Positions 47,739 through 57,128 of a stretch of DNA of 64,000 bases are shown here, one piece after another. The position numbers were made by a program, and so were the translations under genes. Origin of the DNA: Pseudomonadota bacterium (GTDB lineage: Bacteria; Pseudomonadota; Alphaproteobacteria; Acetobacterales; Acetobacteraceae); assembly GCA_021781835.1 (NCBI GenBank), contig JAJXWD010000014.1, positions 1 through 64,000 on the forward strand, read 5' to 3'. Numbering within the stretch: the first letter of the stretch is position 1; each line of letters begins with the position of its first letter. Under the pieces are notes generated by a model. That model had not been told where the DNA came from. It saw only the letters and a list, made by a program, of their open reading frames with translations, and did not search any database.

Positions 47739-48650
47739 TCAGCTTTTACGTGTGACGGTGAAGATGGCGAGGGCGCGGAGCAGGTTGGCGCGGTCGCCGA
47801 AGCTTTCCAGGTGGGCGCAGGCTTGTTCGGCGAGCAATTCGGCCTGGGCTTTGGCGCGGTCGAGCCCGAGGATGGAGACCATGGTGGCCTTGCCTTGGGC
47901 GGCGTCTTTACCTTTGGTTTTGCCCAAGGTGGCTTCGTCGGCGATTTCGTCGAGCACGTCGTCGTAGATTTGGAAGGCGGCGCCGAGATCTCGGCCATAG
48001 GCCGTGATGGCGTGGCGCATGGGGGCGGGGGCGCGGCCGAGAATGGCGCCGGCTTCGGCGGAGTATTGGATGAGGCGACCGGTTTTGAGGGCCTGGAGGC
48101 GGGTGATTTCGGCGCCTGAGAGGGTTTTGCCTTCGGATTCCATGTCGATCATCTGGCCGCCGACCATGCCGCGCATGCCGCTGGCCGCGGCGAGGGCCAG
48201 GACGAGTTCGATGCGGGCTTCGGGGTCGGCGTGGGTATCTTCCTCGGCCAGCACCTCGAAGGCGCGGGTTTGCAGGGCGTCGCCGGCCAGGATGGCGGTT
48301 GCCTCGTCGAATTTCTTGTGGGTTGAGGGCTGGCCGCGGCGCAGATCGTCATCGTCCATGGCGGGGAGGTCGTCGTGGACGAGGGAGTAGGCGTGCAGCA
48401 TCTCGACGCTGGCGGCGGCGCGGGCCGCGCAGGTGCGGTTGACGCTAAACAGCTTGGCCACTTCCATGACCAGAAAGGCGCGCATGCGTTTGCCGCCATT
48501 GAGCACGGCGTAGCGCATCGCCTCGATCAGCTTGGCTTCCGAGGTTTCGGGCACGGCGAGCAGGGCATCGAGCTGGGCTTCGACCAGGCGGGCGGTTTCG
48601 CCCAGGGCGTCGAACAGCGCCTGGTTGTCGGGGGGGGCAGCGGGCGCCAT
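47739..48650 (-). CDS. ispA: Farnesyl diphosphate synthase (polyprenyl synthetase)
   Basis: 303 residues: NGGKRMRAFL, first Asp motif VHDDLPAMDDDDLRRGQPSTHK (D93-D99), GGQMIDMESEG, KTGRLI, second Asp motif IYDDVLDEIAD, and KATMVSILGLDRAKAQA. Length and motifs fit the short-chain (C15) synthase. Makes farnesyl diphosphate for quinone tail, undecaprenyl and hopanoid synthesis. Follows xseB with a 3-bp gap, a common proteobacterial order; the usual dxs after it is absent here. Confidence 0.93.
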   Translation of the reverse strand: MAPAAPPDNQALFDALGETARLVEAQLDALLAVPETSEAKLIEAMRYAVLNGGKRMRAFLVMEVAKLFSVNRTCAARAAASVEMLHAYSLVHDDLPAMDDDDLRRGQPSTHKKFDEATAILAGDALQTRAFEVLAEEDTHADPEARIELVLALAAASGMRGMVGGQMIDMESEGKTLSGAEITRLQALKTGRLIQYSAEAGAILGRAPAPMRHAITAYGRDLGAAFQIYDDVLDEIADEATLGKTKGKDAAQGKATMVSILGLDRAKAQAELLAEQACAHLESFGDRANLLRALAIFTVTRKS

Positions 48651-48653
48651 GGG

Positions 48654-48890
48654 TTATTCCTCGGTTTTGAGAGAGAGTGTGCCGTCGGCGCGGGCCACGA
48701 TGGCGGCCACGCGGGCTTCGGCCTGGGCGAGTTTGGCCTCGCAATGGGCTTTGAGCGCCGCGCCGCGCTCATAGGCGGCAATGGCGTCTTCGAGTTTCTG
48801 CTGGCCCGATTCCAGGCCGCGCACGATGGTTTCCAGGGCGCTCAGCGCCTCTTCAAAGGAGAGGCTGGCGATTTCGGGCTGTTCGGTCAT
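48654..48890 (-). CDS. xseB: Exodeoxyribonuclease VII small subunit
   Basis: 78 residues: SLSFEEALSALETIVRGLESGQQKLEDAIAAYERGAALKAHCEAKLAQAEARV, the full XseB helical hairpin pattern. Works with XseA in degrading single-stranded DNA. Start ATG 48890 chosen by family length. Confidence 0.94.
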   Translation of the reverse strand: MTEQPEIASLSFEEALSALETIVRGLESGQQKLEDAIAAYERGAALKAHCEAKLAQAEARVAAIVARADGTLSLKTEE

Positions 48891-48918
48891 GGGTTCACCC
48901 GTACCGCCAGCGTCCGAT

Positions 48919-48944
48919 CGTTTCAAGCCGTACGGCTTGAAACG
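48919..48944. promoter_or_regulatory. Perfect 26-bp palindrome upstream of xseB
   Basis: Half-site CGTTTCAAGCCGT followed directly by its complement, with no spacer. It lies 28 bp past the deacetylase-like gene and 29 bp before xseB. Could be a regulator site or a terminator cruciform; no U-run. Confidence 0.5.
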
Positions 48945-48972
48945 TGAATCGGCCGCTTATCAGCCGCAAAAA

Positions 48973-49895
<923 letters not shown>

Positions 49896-49899
<4 letters not shown>

Positions 49900-50132
49900 G
49901 GCGTTTCCTCCTTGCGCTTGAGCGAGAGGCTGAAAACCCCCTTGGTCTCGCTGCTGGCGATGAGCGCATGGCCGGCCTGGGCGCAGAGATCCCTGAAATC
50001 CGCGACCGAGGCGGGGTCGGTCATCAGCACCCGCAATTTCTCGCCCGGCCCCATGAGGCGGAGCGCGCGCGCGGCGCGCAGCACGGGTAAAGGCGATTTT
50101 TGGTATTGTGCATCTATGAAACGTTCACCCAT
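49896..50132 (-). CDS. TusA-like protein with Ser in place of the sulfur-carrying Cys
   Basis: 78 residues following the TusA pattern through its length: SPLPVLRAARALRLMGPGEKLRVLMTDPASVADFRDLCAQAGHALI, then a final strand GVFSLSLKRK. In TusA proteins the motif is CPxPV and its cysteine carries persulfide; here it reads KSPLPV with Ser13. The only other cysteine is C50. It is therefore unlikely to be a normal sulfurtransferase. Start ATG 50132 by family length; ATGA-coupled to the deacetylase gene. Confidence 0.8.
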
Positions 50133-50298
50133 GGGGGGAGCATGCCCCTTGCGCGATGTTTGGGCAAGGCGCGGCGCGCCAGGCCGGCGGAGACACGGCC
50201 AAGCCCCCAGGCAACGCTTGGGCAAGATAATAAAAAAACGTGCAAAAGCTTTTGGCGCGCGGCCCTTTTTTCAAACCGGGCCGCCGCTTTCCGCCATT

Positions 50299-50326
50299 AA
50301 AAAACCCCGGCAAAACCGGGGTTTTT
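50299..50326. terminator. Strong rho-independent terminator
   Basis: AAAAAACCCCGG, CAAAA, CCGGGGTTTTT: short GC stem flanked by A- and T-runs, so it works in both directions. On the minus strand it lies downstream of rpmE. Confidence 0.85.
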
Positions 50327-50428
50327 AGAGCGGGATGCTTTGTCACACACCCGCTCCAGGCATATTTTAACGATCAATTTCAGTGGGTTAGCTTGCGTCT
50401 GTCGACTTAATCCAACCCCATGTCGATC
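50326..50428. repeat. 103-bp dispersed repeat, copy B
   Basis: Aligns end to end with 10370-10472: opening TAGAGCGGGATGC hairpin, then CGATCAATTTCA, TTAGCTTGCGTCTG and a GTCGATC end. Directly abuts the terminator. Confidence 0.75.
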
Positions 50429-50483
50429 GAAGGGCGGATGTGGAGGCTTTTGGCGAAAAGCGCCCACATCCGCAAAAATTTGA

Positions 50484-50711
50484 TTACTTCTTGCGCGCGC
50501 CGATGCCGGCGAATTTCTTGTTGAACTTGGCGACCTGGCCGCCCGTGTCAACGATGCGCTGCTGGCCGGTCCAGGCGGGGTGCGACTTGGGGTCGATGTC
50601 GAGACGCAGGGTCTCGCCTTCCTTGCCCATGCACGAGCGGGTCTTGAACTCGGTGCCATCGGTCATGATGATGGTCACTTCGTGGTAGTCCGGGTGAATA
50701 TTCGCCTTCAC
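50484..50711 (-). CDS. rpmE: 50S ribosomal protein L31
   Basis: 75 residues: [69 protein letters not shown]. Only one cysteine, so it is the zinc-free type usual in alphaproteobacteria. Start GTG at 50711, because GGAGC lies 8 bp upstream; another GTG two codons earlier is too close to it. Confidence 0.94.
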   Translation of the reverse strand: MKANIHPDYHEVTIIMTDGTEFKTRSCMGKEGETLRLDIDPKSHPAWTGQQRIVDTGGQVAKFNKKFAGIGARKK

Positions 50712-50879
50712 GGTCACAGCTCCAAAATCTGGCACCCCCGATCCCGACCGGAGGCAATTGAAGGCGAGGCTTTACTGGCTGGGCGCGCAAGACGCAAGGT
50801 AGATTCGCAGAAATCCGCCTTTTGCGCCGGGCTTGGGCGCGCTAACCCGAACACGCCACCCAAATTAGAGGGCAAGACC

Positions 50880-51236
50880 ATGATCCGCGCCTTGGCCATA
50901 TTGCTGCTCTGCCAGCTCGCCGGCACCATTTTGCAAACGGCATCGGGCCTGCCGCTGCCCGGCCCGGTCATCGGGCTGGTGCTGCTGCTGGGGGCGCTGT
51001 TTTTGCGCGGCGGCCCAAGCGTGGAGCTGCGCGACACCTCGGCCGGGCTGCTCAAATATCTGGGCGTGCTGTTTGTGCCGGCCGGCGTGGGGGCAGTGGG
51101 CGAGCTGCCCACCTTGAAGGCCAACTGGCTGGCGCTGGTGGTGGCCATTCCGGTTTCCACCGTGCTGGGGCTGATCGTCACCGGAGCCGCCATGCAGTTT
51201 TTTCTGCGCCGCCAGGAGGCCAAGGCCCGTGCATAA
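50880..51236 (+). CDS. LrgA/CidA-family holin-like protein
   Basis: 118 residues with four hydrophobic segments; MIRALAILLLCQLAGTILQTASGLPLPGPVIGLVLLLGALFLRGG is the standard CidA/LrgA opening. The partner LrgB-like gene overlaps it by 8 bp. Family members influence murein hydrolase export or organic-acid (glycolate, pyruvate) transport. Confidence 0.9.
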   Translation: MIRALAILLLCQLAGTILQTASGLPLPGPVIGLVLLLGALFLRGGPSVELRDTSAGLLKYLGVLFVPAGVGAVGELPTLKANWLALVVAIPVSTVLGLIVTGAAMQFFLRRQEAKARA

Positions 51237-51963
51237 CATCCTGCCTTTGCCGATCTTTCATGTCTGGGTGTATCTGCAAACCCAGCCGCTGCTGTGGCTC
51301 ACCGTCACGCTCTGCCTGTATGAGCTGGCCCGCGAGCTCGACCGCTTCGCCGGGCACAAGGCGCTGACCAACCCGACCGTGCTGGCCATTATAGCCACGG
51401 GCGCGGTGCTGTTGCTCACCCATACCAGCTATCAGACCTATTTCGCCGGCGCGGTCTATATTCATTTTCTGCTCGGCCCCGCCACCGTGGCGCTGGCCGT
51501 GCCCATGTATGCCAACCGCAAGGTCATAGGCCGGCATGCCGGGGCCATTTTGGCCGCGCTGGCGCTGGGCTCGCTCACCGCCATGGGCTCGGCGCTGGCC
51601 TTGGGCCGGCTGCTCGGCGCCACGCACCCGGTGCTCATGTCGCTCGGGCCGAAATCGGTGACATCGCCCATCGCCATGGGCATTGCCCAGGCGCTCGGCG
51701 GCATTCCCTCGCTCGCCGCCGTGTTTGTCATGATCACGGCCATGTTCGGGCTGCTGGTGTTTCCCACCGTCTTCCGCCTCGCCGGCATTACCGACTGGCG
51801 GGCCAGGGGGCTGGCCATGGGCACGGCCCTGCATGGGCTCGGCACCGCGCGCATGATCGCGCTCGATGACACGGCCGGCGCCTTTGCCGGGCTGGCCATG
51901 GGGCTGAACGGGCTGTTTACCGCCATCGTGCTGCCGCTGGTGGTGTCGGTTTTTGGCTTGTAG
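51229..51963 (+). CDS. LrgB/CidB-family membrane protein
   Basis: 244 residues, about seven membrane segments: LTVTLCLYELARELDRF, GPATVALAVPMYANRKVI, SLGPKSVTSPIAMGIAQALGGIPSLAAVFVMITAMFG, GTALHGLGTARMIALDDTAGAFAGLAMGLNGLFTAI. These motifs are diagnostic of LrgB. GTG start with GGAGG 13 bp before it. Coupled to the LrgA-like gene. Confidence 0.92.
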   Translation: MHNILPLPIFHVWVYLQTQPLLWLTVTLCLYELARELDRFAGHKALTNPTVLAIIATGAVLLLTHTSYQTYFAGAVYIHFLLGPATVALAVPMYANRKVIGRHAGAILAALALGSLTAMGSALALGRLLGATHPVLMSLGPKSVTSPIAMGIAQALGGIPSLAAVFVMITAMFGLLVFPTVFRLAGITDWRARGLAMGTALHGLGTARMIALDDTAGAFAGLAMGLNGLFTAIVLPLVVSVFGL

Positions 51964-51969
51964 CCAAGA

Positions 51970-52000
51970 AAACGGCCCCTTTTTTGGCAAAAAGGAGCCG
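51970..52000. terminator. Terminator after lrgB
   Basis: ACGGCCCCTTTTTT and AAAAAGGAGCCGT arms with one mismatch. Between convergent lrgB and phaB, so possibly bidirectional. Confidence 0.75.
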
Positions 52001-52107
52001 TGTCAGAAAAATTCAGGCCTTATGCCATCCCGCCAGATGTTTGACCCTTCGGGTACCGTGGCGGGATGGTGTATTTATTTGAGTTTGCGCGTGGCCGGCT
52101 GGCCTTA

Positions 52108-52833
52108 TCAGTACATATGCTGGCCGCCATTGATCGACAGCGTCGAGCCGGTGATGAAATCGGCGTCGTCGGCGGTGAGGAAGGCGACGCCGCGCGCGAT
52201 GTCGTGGGCCGTGCCCAGGCGCCCGCGGGGGATTTTGGCGATGATCTTCTCCAGCACGTCGGGTGGCACGGCGCGCACCATGTCGGTGTCCACATAGCCG
52301 GGCGCCACGGCGTTCACGGTCACGTTATAGCGCGCGCCTTCCTGGGCCAGGGCCTTGGTGAAGCCGTGAATGCCCGACTTGGCGGCGGCGTAGTTGACCT
52401 GGCCATACTGGCCGGCCTGGCCGTTGATCGAGCCGATATTGACGATGCGGCCGAACTTGTTGCCCTTCATGCCATCGAACGTGGCTTTGCACAGGTTGAA
52501 GCAGGAGCCGAGATTGGTGTCGATCACGGCATCCCACATATCGCGCGACATTTTGCCAAACACAGAGTCACGGGTGATGCCGGCATTGTTGACCAGCACC
52601 TCGATATGGCCGCCATGGCGGGCCTCGATGTCCTTGACGGCGGCCAGAGCCTCTTCGTAGTTGCCGGCGTCGAATTTGAGGGCCTCGATGCCGGTGGAAG
52701 CGGTGAAGGAGGCGGCGGCCTCGGCATTGCCGGCATAAGAGGCGACAACAATGCGCCCGGCTTGTTTGAGGGCCGTGCTGATCTGGGCCCCGATGCCGCG
52801 GGTGCCGCCGGTGACGAGTGCGATGCGAGCCAT
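52108..52833 (-). CDS. phaB: Acetoacetyl-CoA reductase
   Basis: 241 residues, short-chain dehydrogenase: MARIALVTGGTRGIGAQIST (NADPH site), NNAGITRDSVFGKMSRDMWDAVIDTNLGSCFNLCK, GRIVNIGSINGQAGQYGQVNYAAAKSGIHGFTKALAQE (Ser-Tyr-Lys), and the PhaB-specific NAVAPGYVDTDMVRAVPPDVLEKIIAKIP. Reduces acetoacetyl-CoA to (R)-3-hydroxybutyryl-CoA for polyhydroxybutyrate. No phaA or phaC next to it. Confidence 0.93.
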   Translation of the reverse strand: MARIALVTGGTRGIGAQISTALKQAGRIVVASYAGNAEAAASFTASTGIEALKFDAGNYEEALAAVKDIEARHGGHIEVLVNNAGITRDSVFGKMSRDMWDAVIDTNLGSCFNLCKATFDGMKGNKFGRIVNIGSINGQAGQYGQVNYAAAKSGIHGFTKALAQEGARYNVTVNAVAPGYVDTDMVRAVPPDVLEKIIAKIPRGRLGTAHDIARGVAFLTADDADFITGSTLSINGGQHMY

Positions 52834-53005
52834 GTTTTTCTCCTCCTGGTTTTAGCTCACGCTAATCCGGTCCACGCTCCCTGAAAAGCCGCCAAATGAA
52901 CCTGTTCGCGCAATATTTTCAGTCAACGCCCGGTAGCGCCTGTTTGGCCGCAAACCGTTCGGCGCGCAAACGCTCTCGTTATGCTCCAGAACAGATCAGA
53001 ACAAA

Positions 53006-54574
53006 TCAATGCCCGCCCGGCGCGCCCGGGCCGCTCACCCGGCGCAAAAACAGCGTGGCGATGAGCGCCACCACCATGCCCACGCCGAGCAGGGCAAAGG
53101 CATCGCCATAGGCGAAATAATCGGCCTGGAGTCTGATCGTTTCCCCGATCAGCTGCACGGCCTGCCCGCGCGCGGCGGCGGCGCCCATGGTGCCGTGGGC
53201 GGTGAAATAGGCCTCCAGACCCGACAGGCGGGCGCGCGTGGCGGGGTTGAGCAGGCTGACATCGGCGTTGATGATGTTCGAGTGAAATTTCTCGCGGTTG
53301 GTGACGAAGGTTTGCGTGACCGCGATGCCGATGGCCCCGCCAAGGTTGCGCAGCATGTTGAAGAGCGCCGAGGCCGAGCCCGTCTCGGCCACCGCCAGCC
53401 CGGAGGTGGCGATCATGGTGATGGGGGGAAACACCATGGCCTGGCCAAGCGCGCGCACGAGGTTGGGCACCAGCATTTGCGGCCCGGACTGGTCGGGGCC
53501 GAGGGTCATGTTCATGAACGAGCTGACGGCGAACAGGAAAAACCCCAGCGCCAGCAGGTGGCGGGGGTCGAAGCGGCGCATGAGATAGGGCATGCACGGA
53601 ATGATGACGAGCTGGGGCAGGCCGATCCAGGCCATGACCGCGCCGGCCTGGCGGGCCGAATAGCCGTGCGCCACCGCCAGATACAGCGGCACCAGATACA
53701 CGGCCGAATAGAGCACGAAGCCAAGCATGAAATTGGCCACCGAGACGAAGCCGAAATTCCAGCGCGTGAACAGGCGCAGATTGACCAGCGGCGCCTTGTT
53801 GCCCGGGCGCAGCTCCTGGACGAGAAAGACCGTGAGCGCGAGGGCCGAGAGAATGGACAGGCGCAGGATGAAGGGCGAGCCGAACCAGTCATCCTTGTTG
53901 CCTTCCTCGAGCACCACCTGCAACGTGCCCAGCCCCACCGCGATGGTGGCCACCCCCAGCCAGTCGCCGCCATAGAGCAGCTCCAGCTTCATGGGCGCGG
54001 GCTTGAGCCCCCAGGCCAGCGCCGCCACCATCAGCGCGCCGGGCGCCAGATTGAGGAAGAAAATGTAGCGCCAGCCATATAGATCGGTGATCGCCCCGCC
54101 GACCGTGGGGCCGATGGCGGGGGCGAAGGTGGCGGTGAGGGCAAAGGCCGCGAACCCCACCGGGCGCACGCGCTCGGGCAGCAGGAGCATCACGCATACC
54201 AGGGCAAGCGGAATCAGCACCCCGCCCGAAAACCCCTGCAGCGCGCGCATCACCACCATCTCGGGGAAGTTGGAGGCCAGCCCGCAGGCCACCGAGAAAA
54301 ACAAAAACAGCAGCGTGGAGGCGATGAGGTAGCGCTTGAGCGAAAATACCTGCGAGAGCCAGCCCGAAAGCGGGATGACGATGATCTCGCCGATCAGATA
54401 GGCGGTGGAGATCCAGCCGCCATCATCGAGCCCGGTGCCGATGCCGCCCTGGATGTCGGGCAGGGAGGTGTTGACCACCTGGATGTTGAGCACCGCCATG
54501 AAGGCGCCGATCATGGCGCCCGCCACCGCGACGAGGTTGCGCGTGGGCAGCTTGCCGGGGCCGGGCTGGCTCAC
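53006..54574 (-). CDS. EmrB/QacA-type MFS multidrug transporter (DHA2)
   Basis: 522 residues with 14 predicted membrane segments. Motifs: AFMAVLNIQVVNTSLPDIQGGIGTGLDDGGWISTAYLIGEIIVIPLSGWLSQVFSLKR and RALQGFSGGVLIPLALV (DHA2 signatures), GPTVGGAITDLYGWRYIFFLNL. Exports drugs or aromatic compounds across the envelope with its HlyD partner. GTG start overlaps the HlyD stop as GTGA. Confidence 0.92.
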   Translation of the reverse strand: MSQPGPGKLPTRNLVAVAGAMIGAFMAVLNIQVVNTSLPDIQGGIGTGLDDGGWISTAYLIGEIIVIPLSGWLSQVFSLKRYLIASTLLFLFFSVACGLASNFPEMVVMRALQGFSGGVLIPLALVCVMLLLPERVRPVGFAAFALTATFAPAIGPTVGGAITDLYGWRYIFFLNLAPGALMVAALAWGLKPAPMKLELLYGGDWLGVATIAVGLGTLQVVLEEGNKDDWFGSPFILRLSILSALALTVFLVQELRPGNKAPLVNLRLFTRWNFGFVSVANFMLGFVLYSAVYLVPLYLAVAHGYSARQAGAVMAWIGLPQLVIIPCMPYLMRRFDPRHLLALGFFLFAVSSFMNMTLGPDQSGPQMLVPNLVRALGQAMVFPPITMIATSGLAVAETGSASALFNMLRNLGGAIGIAVTQTFVTNREKFHSNIINADVSLLNPATRARLSGLEAYFTAHGTMGAAAARGQAVQLIGETIRLQADYFAYGDAFALLGVGMVVALIATLFLRRVSGPGAPGGH

Positions 54575-55584
54575 GGGTGGGCGCGCGTGTCGATCTCGGG
54601 CTCGACCGACATGCCCGGGCGCAGCTTGCCGATCAGGTCCGGTGTGAGGTCGAGCACGATCTTGACCGGCACACGCTGGACGATCTTGGTGAAATTGCCG
54701 GTGGCGTTGTCGGGCGGCAGCAGGGCGAATTCCTGGCCCGAGGCGGGGAAGACGCTGTCCACATGGCCTTGCACGGTGAGGTCGGGGAAGCCATCCACAT
54801 GCACGCTCACGCTTTGGCCGGGGCGGATGGCCTCGATCTGGGTCTCCTTGTAATTGGCGACCACGTAAACCTGGCTGAGCGGCACGATGGCCATGATCTC
54901 GGCGCCGGGCTGGAGATAATCGCCGAGCGCCACGGTCTTGTCGCCCACCACGCCGTCAAAGGGCGCCCGGATCTGGGTGTTGCTGAGATCGAGCGCGGCC
55001 TGGGCCGCGTGGGCGCGGGCGCCGGCGAGCTGGGCGGTGAGCACCGCCAGCTCGGCCTGGGCGGCATCGAGATTGGCCTGATCGGCGCTGACCTGGGCGC
55101 TGGCGGTGGCGAGCGTGGTGCTGGCCGCCTGGGCCTGCTGGCGGGCGCTGGCGCCATTGGCCGAGAGCGCGGCGTAGCGCGCGGCATCGGCGCGGGCAAA
55201 GCCCAGCCTGGCGCGCGCGGCCGCGAGGGCGGCCCGCGCCGCCTCGATGCGCGCCGATTGCAGGGTGAGCCCGGCCTGGGCATTGGCCACCTCGGCCTGG
55301 GCGGCGGCGAGGGCGTTTTGGTAGTCGCGCGGGTCGATCTCGGCCAGCAGCTGGCCCTGCTTCACGCTCTGGTCCTGCAACACATCCACCGCCGTGACAT
55401 AGCCGGGGATTTTGGCCGCGATCAGGCTCGAATCGGCGGCCAGATAGGCATCATCGGTGCTGACATAATATTGCCCGATCAGCCAATATTCGGCCGCCCA
55501 GGCGAGCAGCCCGATGATGAGCAGCACGGCGGCGCCGGGCAGCAGAAAACGCACGGGAGAGGTGGAAGGTGGAGTGTCAGACAC
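54571..55584 (-). CDS. EmrA-type HlyD membrane fusion protein
   Basis: 337 residues: one membrane anchor (VRFLLPGAAVLLIIGLLAWAAEYW), YVSTDDAYLAADSSLIAAKIPGYVTAVDVLQDQSVKQGQLLAEIDPRDY (lipoyl half), long Ala-rich coiled coil (about residues 90-200), IRAPFDGVVGDKTVALGDYLQPG, and a C-terminal barrel. GTG start at 55584. First gene of the emrAB-type pair; no regulator adjacent. Confidence 0.9.
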   Translation of the reverse strand: MSDTPPSTSPVRFLLPGAAVLLIIGLLAWAAEYWLIGQYYVSTDDAYLAADSSLIAAKIPGYVTAVDVLQDQSVKQGQLLAEIDPRDYQNALAAAQAEVANAQAGLTLQSARIEAARAALAAARARLGFARADAARYAALSANGASARQQAQAASTTLATASAQVSADQANLDAAQAELAVLTAQLAGARAHAAQAALDLSNTQIRAPFDGVVGDKTVALGDYLQPGAEIMAIVPLSQVYVVANYKETQIEAIRPGQSVSVHVDGFPDLTVQGHVDSVFPASGQEFALLPPDNATGNFTKIVQRVPVKIVLDLTPDLIGKLRPGMSVEPEIDTRAHP

Positions 55585-55772
55585 GTTGACCCTATGGAGT
55601 GACCGCCCCGGACATTGTCGTTTGGGGCTAAAAAAGCAAGCCCGGGTACCCCAACAAAAAACGCCGCCGGGCGGGGCCGGGCGGCGTTTTGGCGGGTTCT
55701 GGCTTATGAGTTAGAGGCGGATTCAGGTATAAGATGCAATCGCGCGGCGATTTGCTCTTATGTCATCCGGCT

Positions 55773-56306
55773 CTACAGCTTTTCGACCTGGCTGTATTCG
55801 AGATCGACCGCGGTGGGGCGGCCGAAGATCGAGACCATGACCTTCACGCGGCTCTTTTCCTCGTCCACTTCCTCGACCACGCCGTTGAACGAGGTGAACG
55901 GACCATCGGAGACGCGCACCTGCTCGCCCACCTCGAAGGTGACGGCGGGACGGCGCGCCTCGGCGCCCTCGGCGCTCTGCTTCATGATCCGCTCGGCCTC
56001 GGCGTCGGTGATGGGGGTGGGCTTGTGGCGGTTGCCCAGAAAGCCGGTGACTTTCGGGATGTCCTTGACCAGATGCCAGGTGTCATCGGTCATCACCATG
56101 TTGATGAGCACATAGCCGGGGAAGAATTTCCGCTCGGTGTTCACCTTCTGGGCACGGCGCACCTCGGTCACTTCCTCGGCGGGCACCACGATCTCGCCGA
56201 GATGATCGGCGAAGCCCTTCTGCTCGGCCTGTTCCTTGATCTGCTGCGAGATCTTCTTCTCGAAGCCCGAATAGACGTGCAGCACATACCAGCGCATCTT
56301 GGCCAT
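55773..56306 (-). CDS. nusG: Transcription termination/antitermination factor NusG
   Basis: 177 residues: MRWYVLHVYSGFEKKISQQIKEQ (NGN domain), FFPGYVLINMVMTDDTWHLVKDIPKVTGFLG, and the KOW part FEVGEQVRVSDGPFTSFNGVVEEVDEEKSRVKVMVSIFGRPTAVDLEYSQVEKL. Follows secE by 10 bp. Confidence 0.97.
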   Translation of the reverse strand: MAKMRWYVLHVYSGFEKKISQQIKEQAEQKGFADHLGEIVVPAEEVTEVRRAQKVNTERKFFPGYVLINMVMTDDTWHLVKDIPKVTGFLGNRHKPTPITDAEAERIMKQSAEGAEARRPAVTFEVGEQVRVSDGPFTSFNGVVEEVDEEKSRVKVMVSIFGRPTAVDLEYSQVEKL

Positions 56307-56316
56307 GGGTAATTCC

Positions 56317-56511
56317 TTATGCCCCGACGCCGAACAGCCAGCGCATGAGCGCGCCGATGATCTCATCCACCGTCAGGAAGAAGAGCGCGGCAATGACGAC
56401 GAGGGAAAGCACGAGCGCCGTGGTCTGCACGGTTTCCTTGCGCGAGGGCCAGGTGGTCTTCGCCGCCTCGGCGCGCACGTCGCGCATATATTTCACCAGG
56501 TCGAACGCCAA
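56317..56511 (-). CDS. secE: Preprotein translocase subunit SecE
   Basis: 64 residues with a single C-terminal membrane segment: DLVKYMRDVRAEAAKTTWPSRKETVQTTALVLSLVVIAALFFLTVDEIIGALMRWLFG. The 'TTWPSRKE' signature is standard. Part of SecYEG. Directly after tRNA-Trp and before nusG. Confidence 0.97.
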   Translation of the reverse strand: MAFDLVKYMRDVRAEAAKTTWPSRKETVQTTALVLSLVVIAALFFLTVDEIIGALMRWLFGVGA

Positions 56512-56560
56512 AGCCGAACTCCGAAAAACGGATAATAGAACAAATTTTGCTGGAAAAGGA

Positions 56561-56637
56561 TGGCAGGGGCGGAGGGTCTCGAACTCTCAACCTCCGGTTT
56601 TGGAGACCGGCGCTCTAACCAATTGAGCTACGCCCCT
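56561..56637 (-). tRNA. tRNA-Trp (anticodon CCA)
   Basis: 77 nt with encoded CCA. Acceptor AGGGGCG/CGCCCCT, anticodon loop CTCCAAA, T-arm GAGAGTTCGAGACCCTC. About 50 bp upstream of secE, the usual location in alphaproteobacteria. Confidence 0.96.
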
Positions 56638-56780
56638 ATCCGTACCAGCTAGGAGAACGCCTTCCACACTCTGGCGCGCCTGCTGTCAAGTGTCACCGGC
56701 AACCGGCGACCTCTTTTCGTGCCTCTAGCTGCATTGACAGCCGCGCACAAGAGGGCGGAAGACGCGAATTTTTGGGGATT

Positions 56781-56854
56781 TGGAGCGGGTGACGGGAATC
56801 GAACCCGCACAGCCAGCTTGGAAGGCTGGGACTCTACCATTGAGCTACACCCGC
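56781..56854 (-). tRNA. tRNA-Gly (anticodon TCC)
   Basis: 74 nt with CCA. Acceptor GCGGGTG/CACCCGC, D-arm TAGCTCAATGGTAGAG, anticodon loop CTTCCAA, T-arm TGCGGGTTCGATTCCCGT. Confidence 0.96.
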
Positions 56855-56974
56855 GTGAAAGCACCGTTACGGCAAACACAGGGGGCGAGTAAACCCCACG
56901 GCGCCCGGGCGCCCCGAATGGCGCATGGAAAAAGCGCAACGGAAACTCACAAGACCAGCATTTTCTGAGGAATT

Positions 56975-57060
56975 TGGTGGAAGGGGTTGGATTCGAACCA
57001 ACGTAGGCGCACGCCAACGGATTTACAGTCCGTCCCCTTTAGCCACTCGGGCACCCTTCC
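56975..57060 (-). tRNA. tRNA-Tyr (anticodon GTA)
   Basis: 86 nt with CCA and the long variable arm of class II tRNAs. Acceptor GGAAGGG/CCCTTCC, anticodon loop CTGTAAA. First of the three tRNAs on the minus strand. Confidence 0.96.
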
Positions 57061-57128
57061 GGTGGGGCGACCCTTTGGCCGATCCTGCGTTGGTTGTCAA
57101 CGCATCTTCACAAGGATAGTGACAGCCC

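Larger units (their letters stand above)
50133..50483. other. Gap with terminators and dispersed repeat copy B
   Basis: No gene. Contains an AAAAGCTTTTGG/CCCTTTTTTC block around 50242-50268 related to the other T-hairpins, a strong terminator at 50299-50326, and the 103-bp repeat at 50326-50428. Confidence 0.7.
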
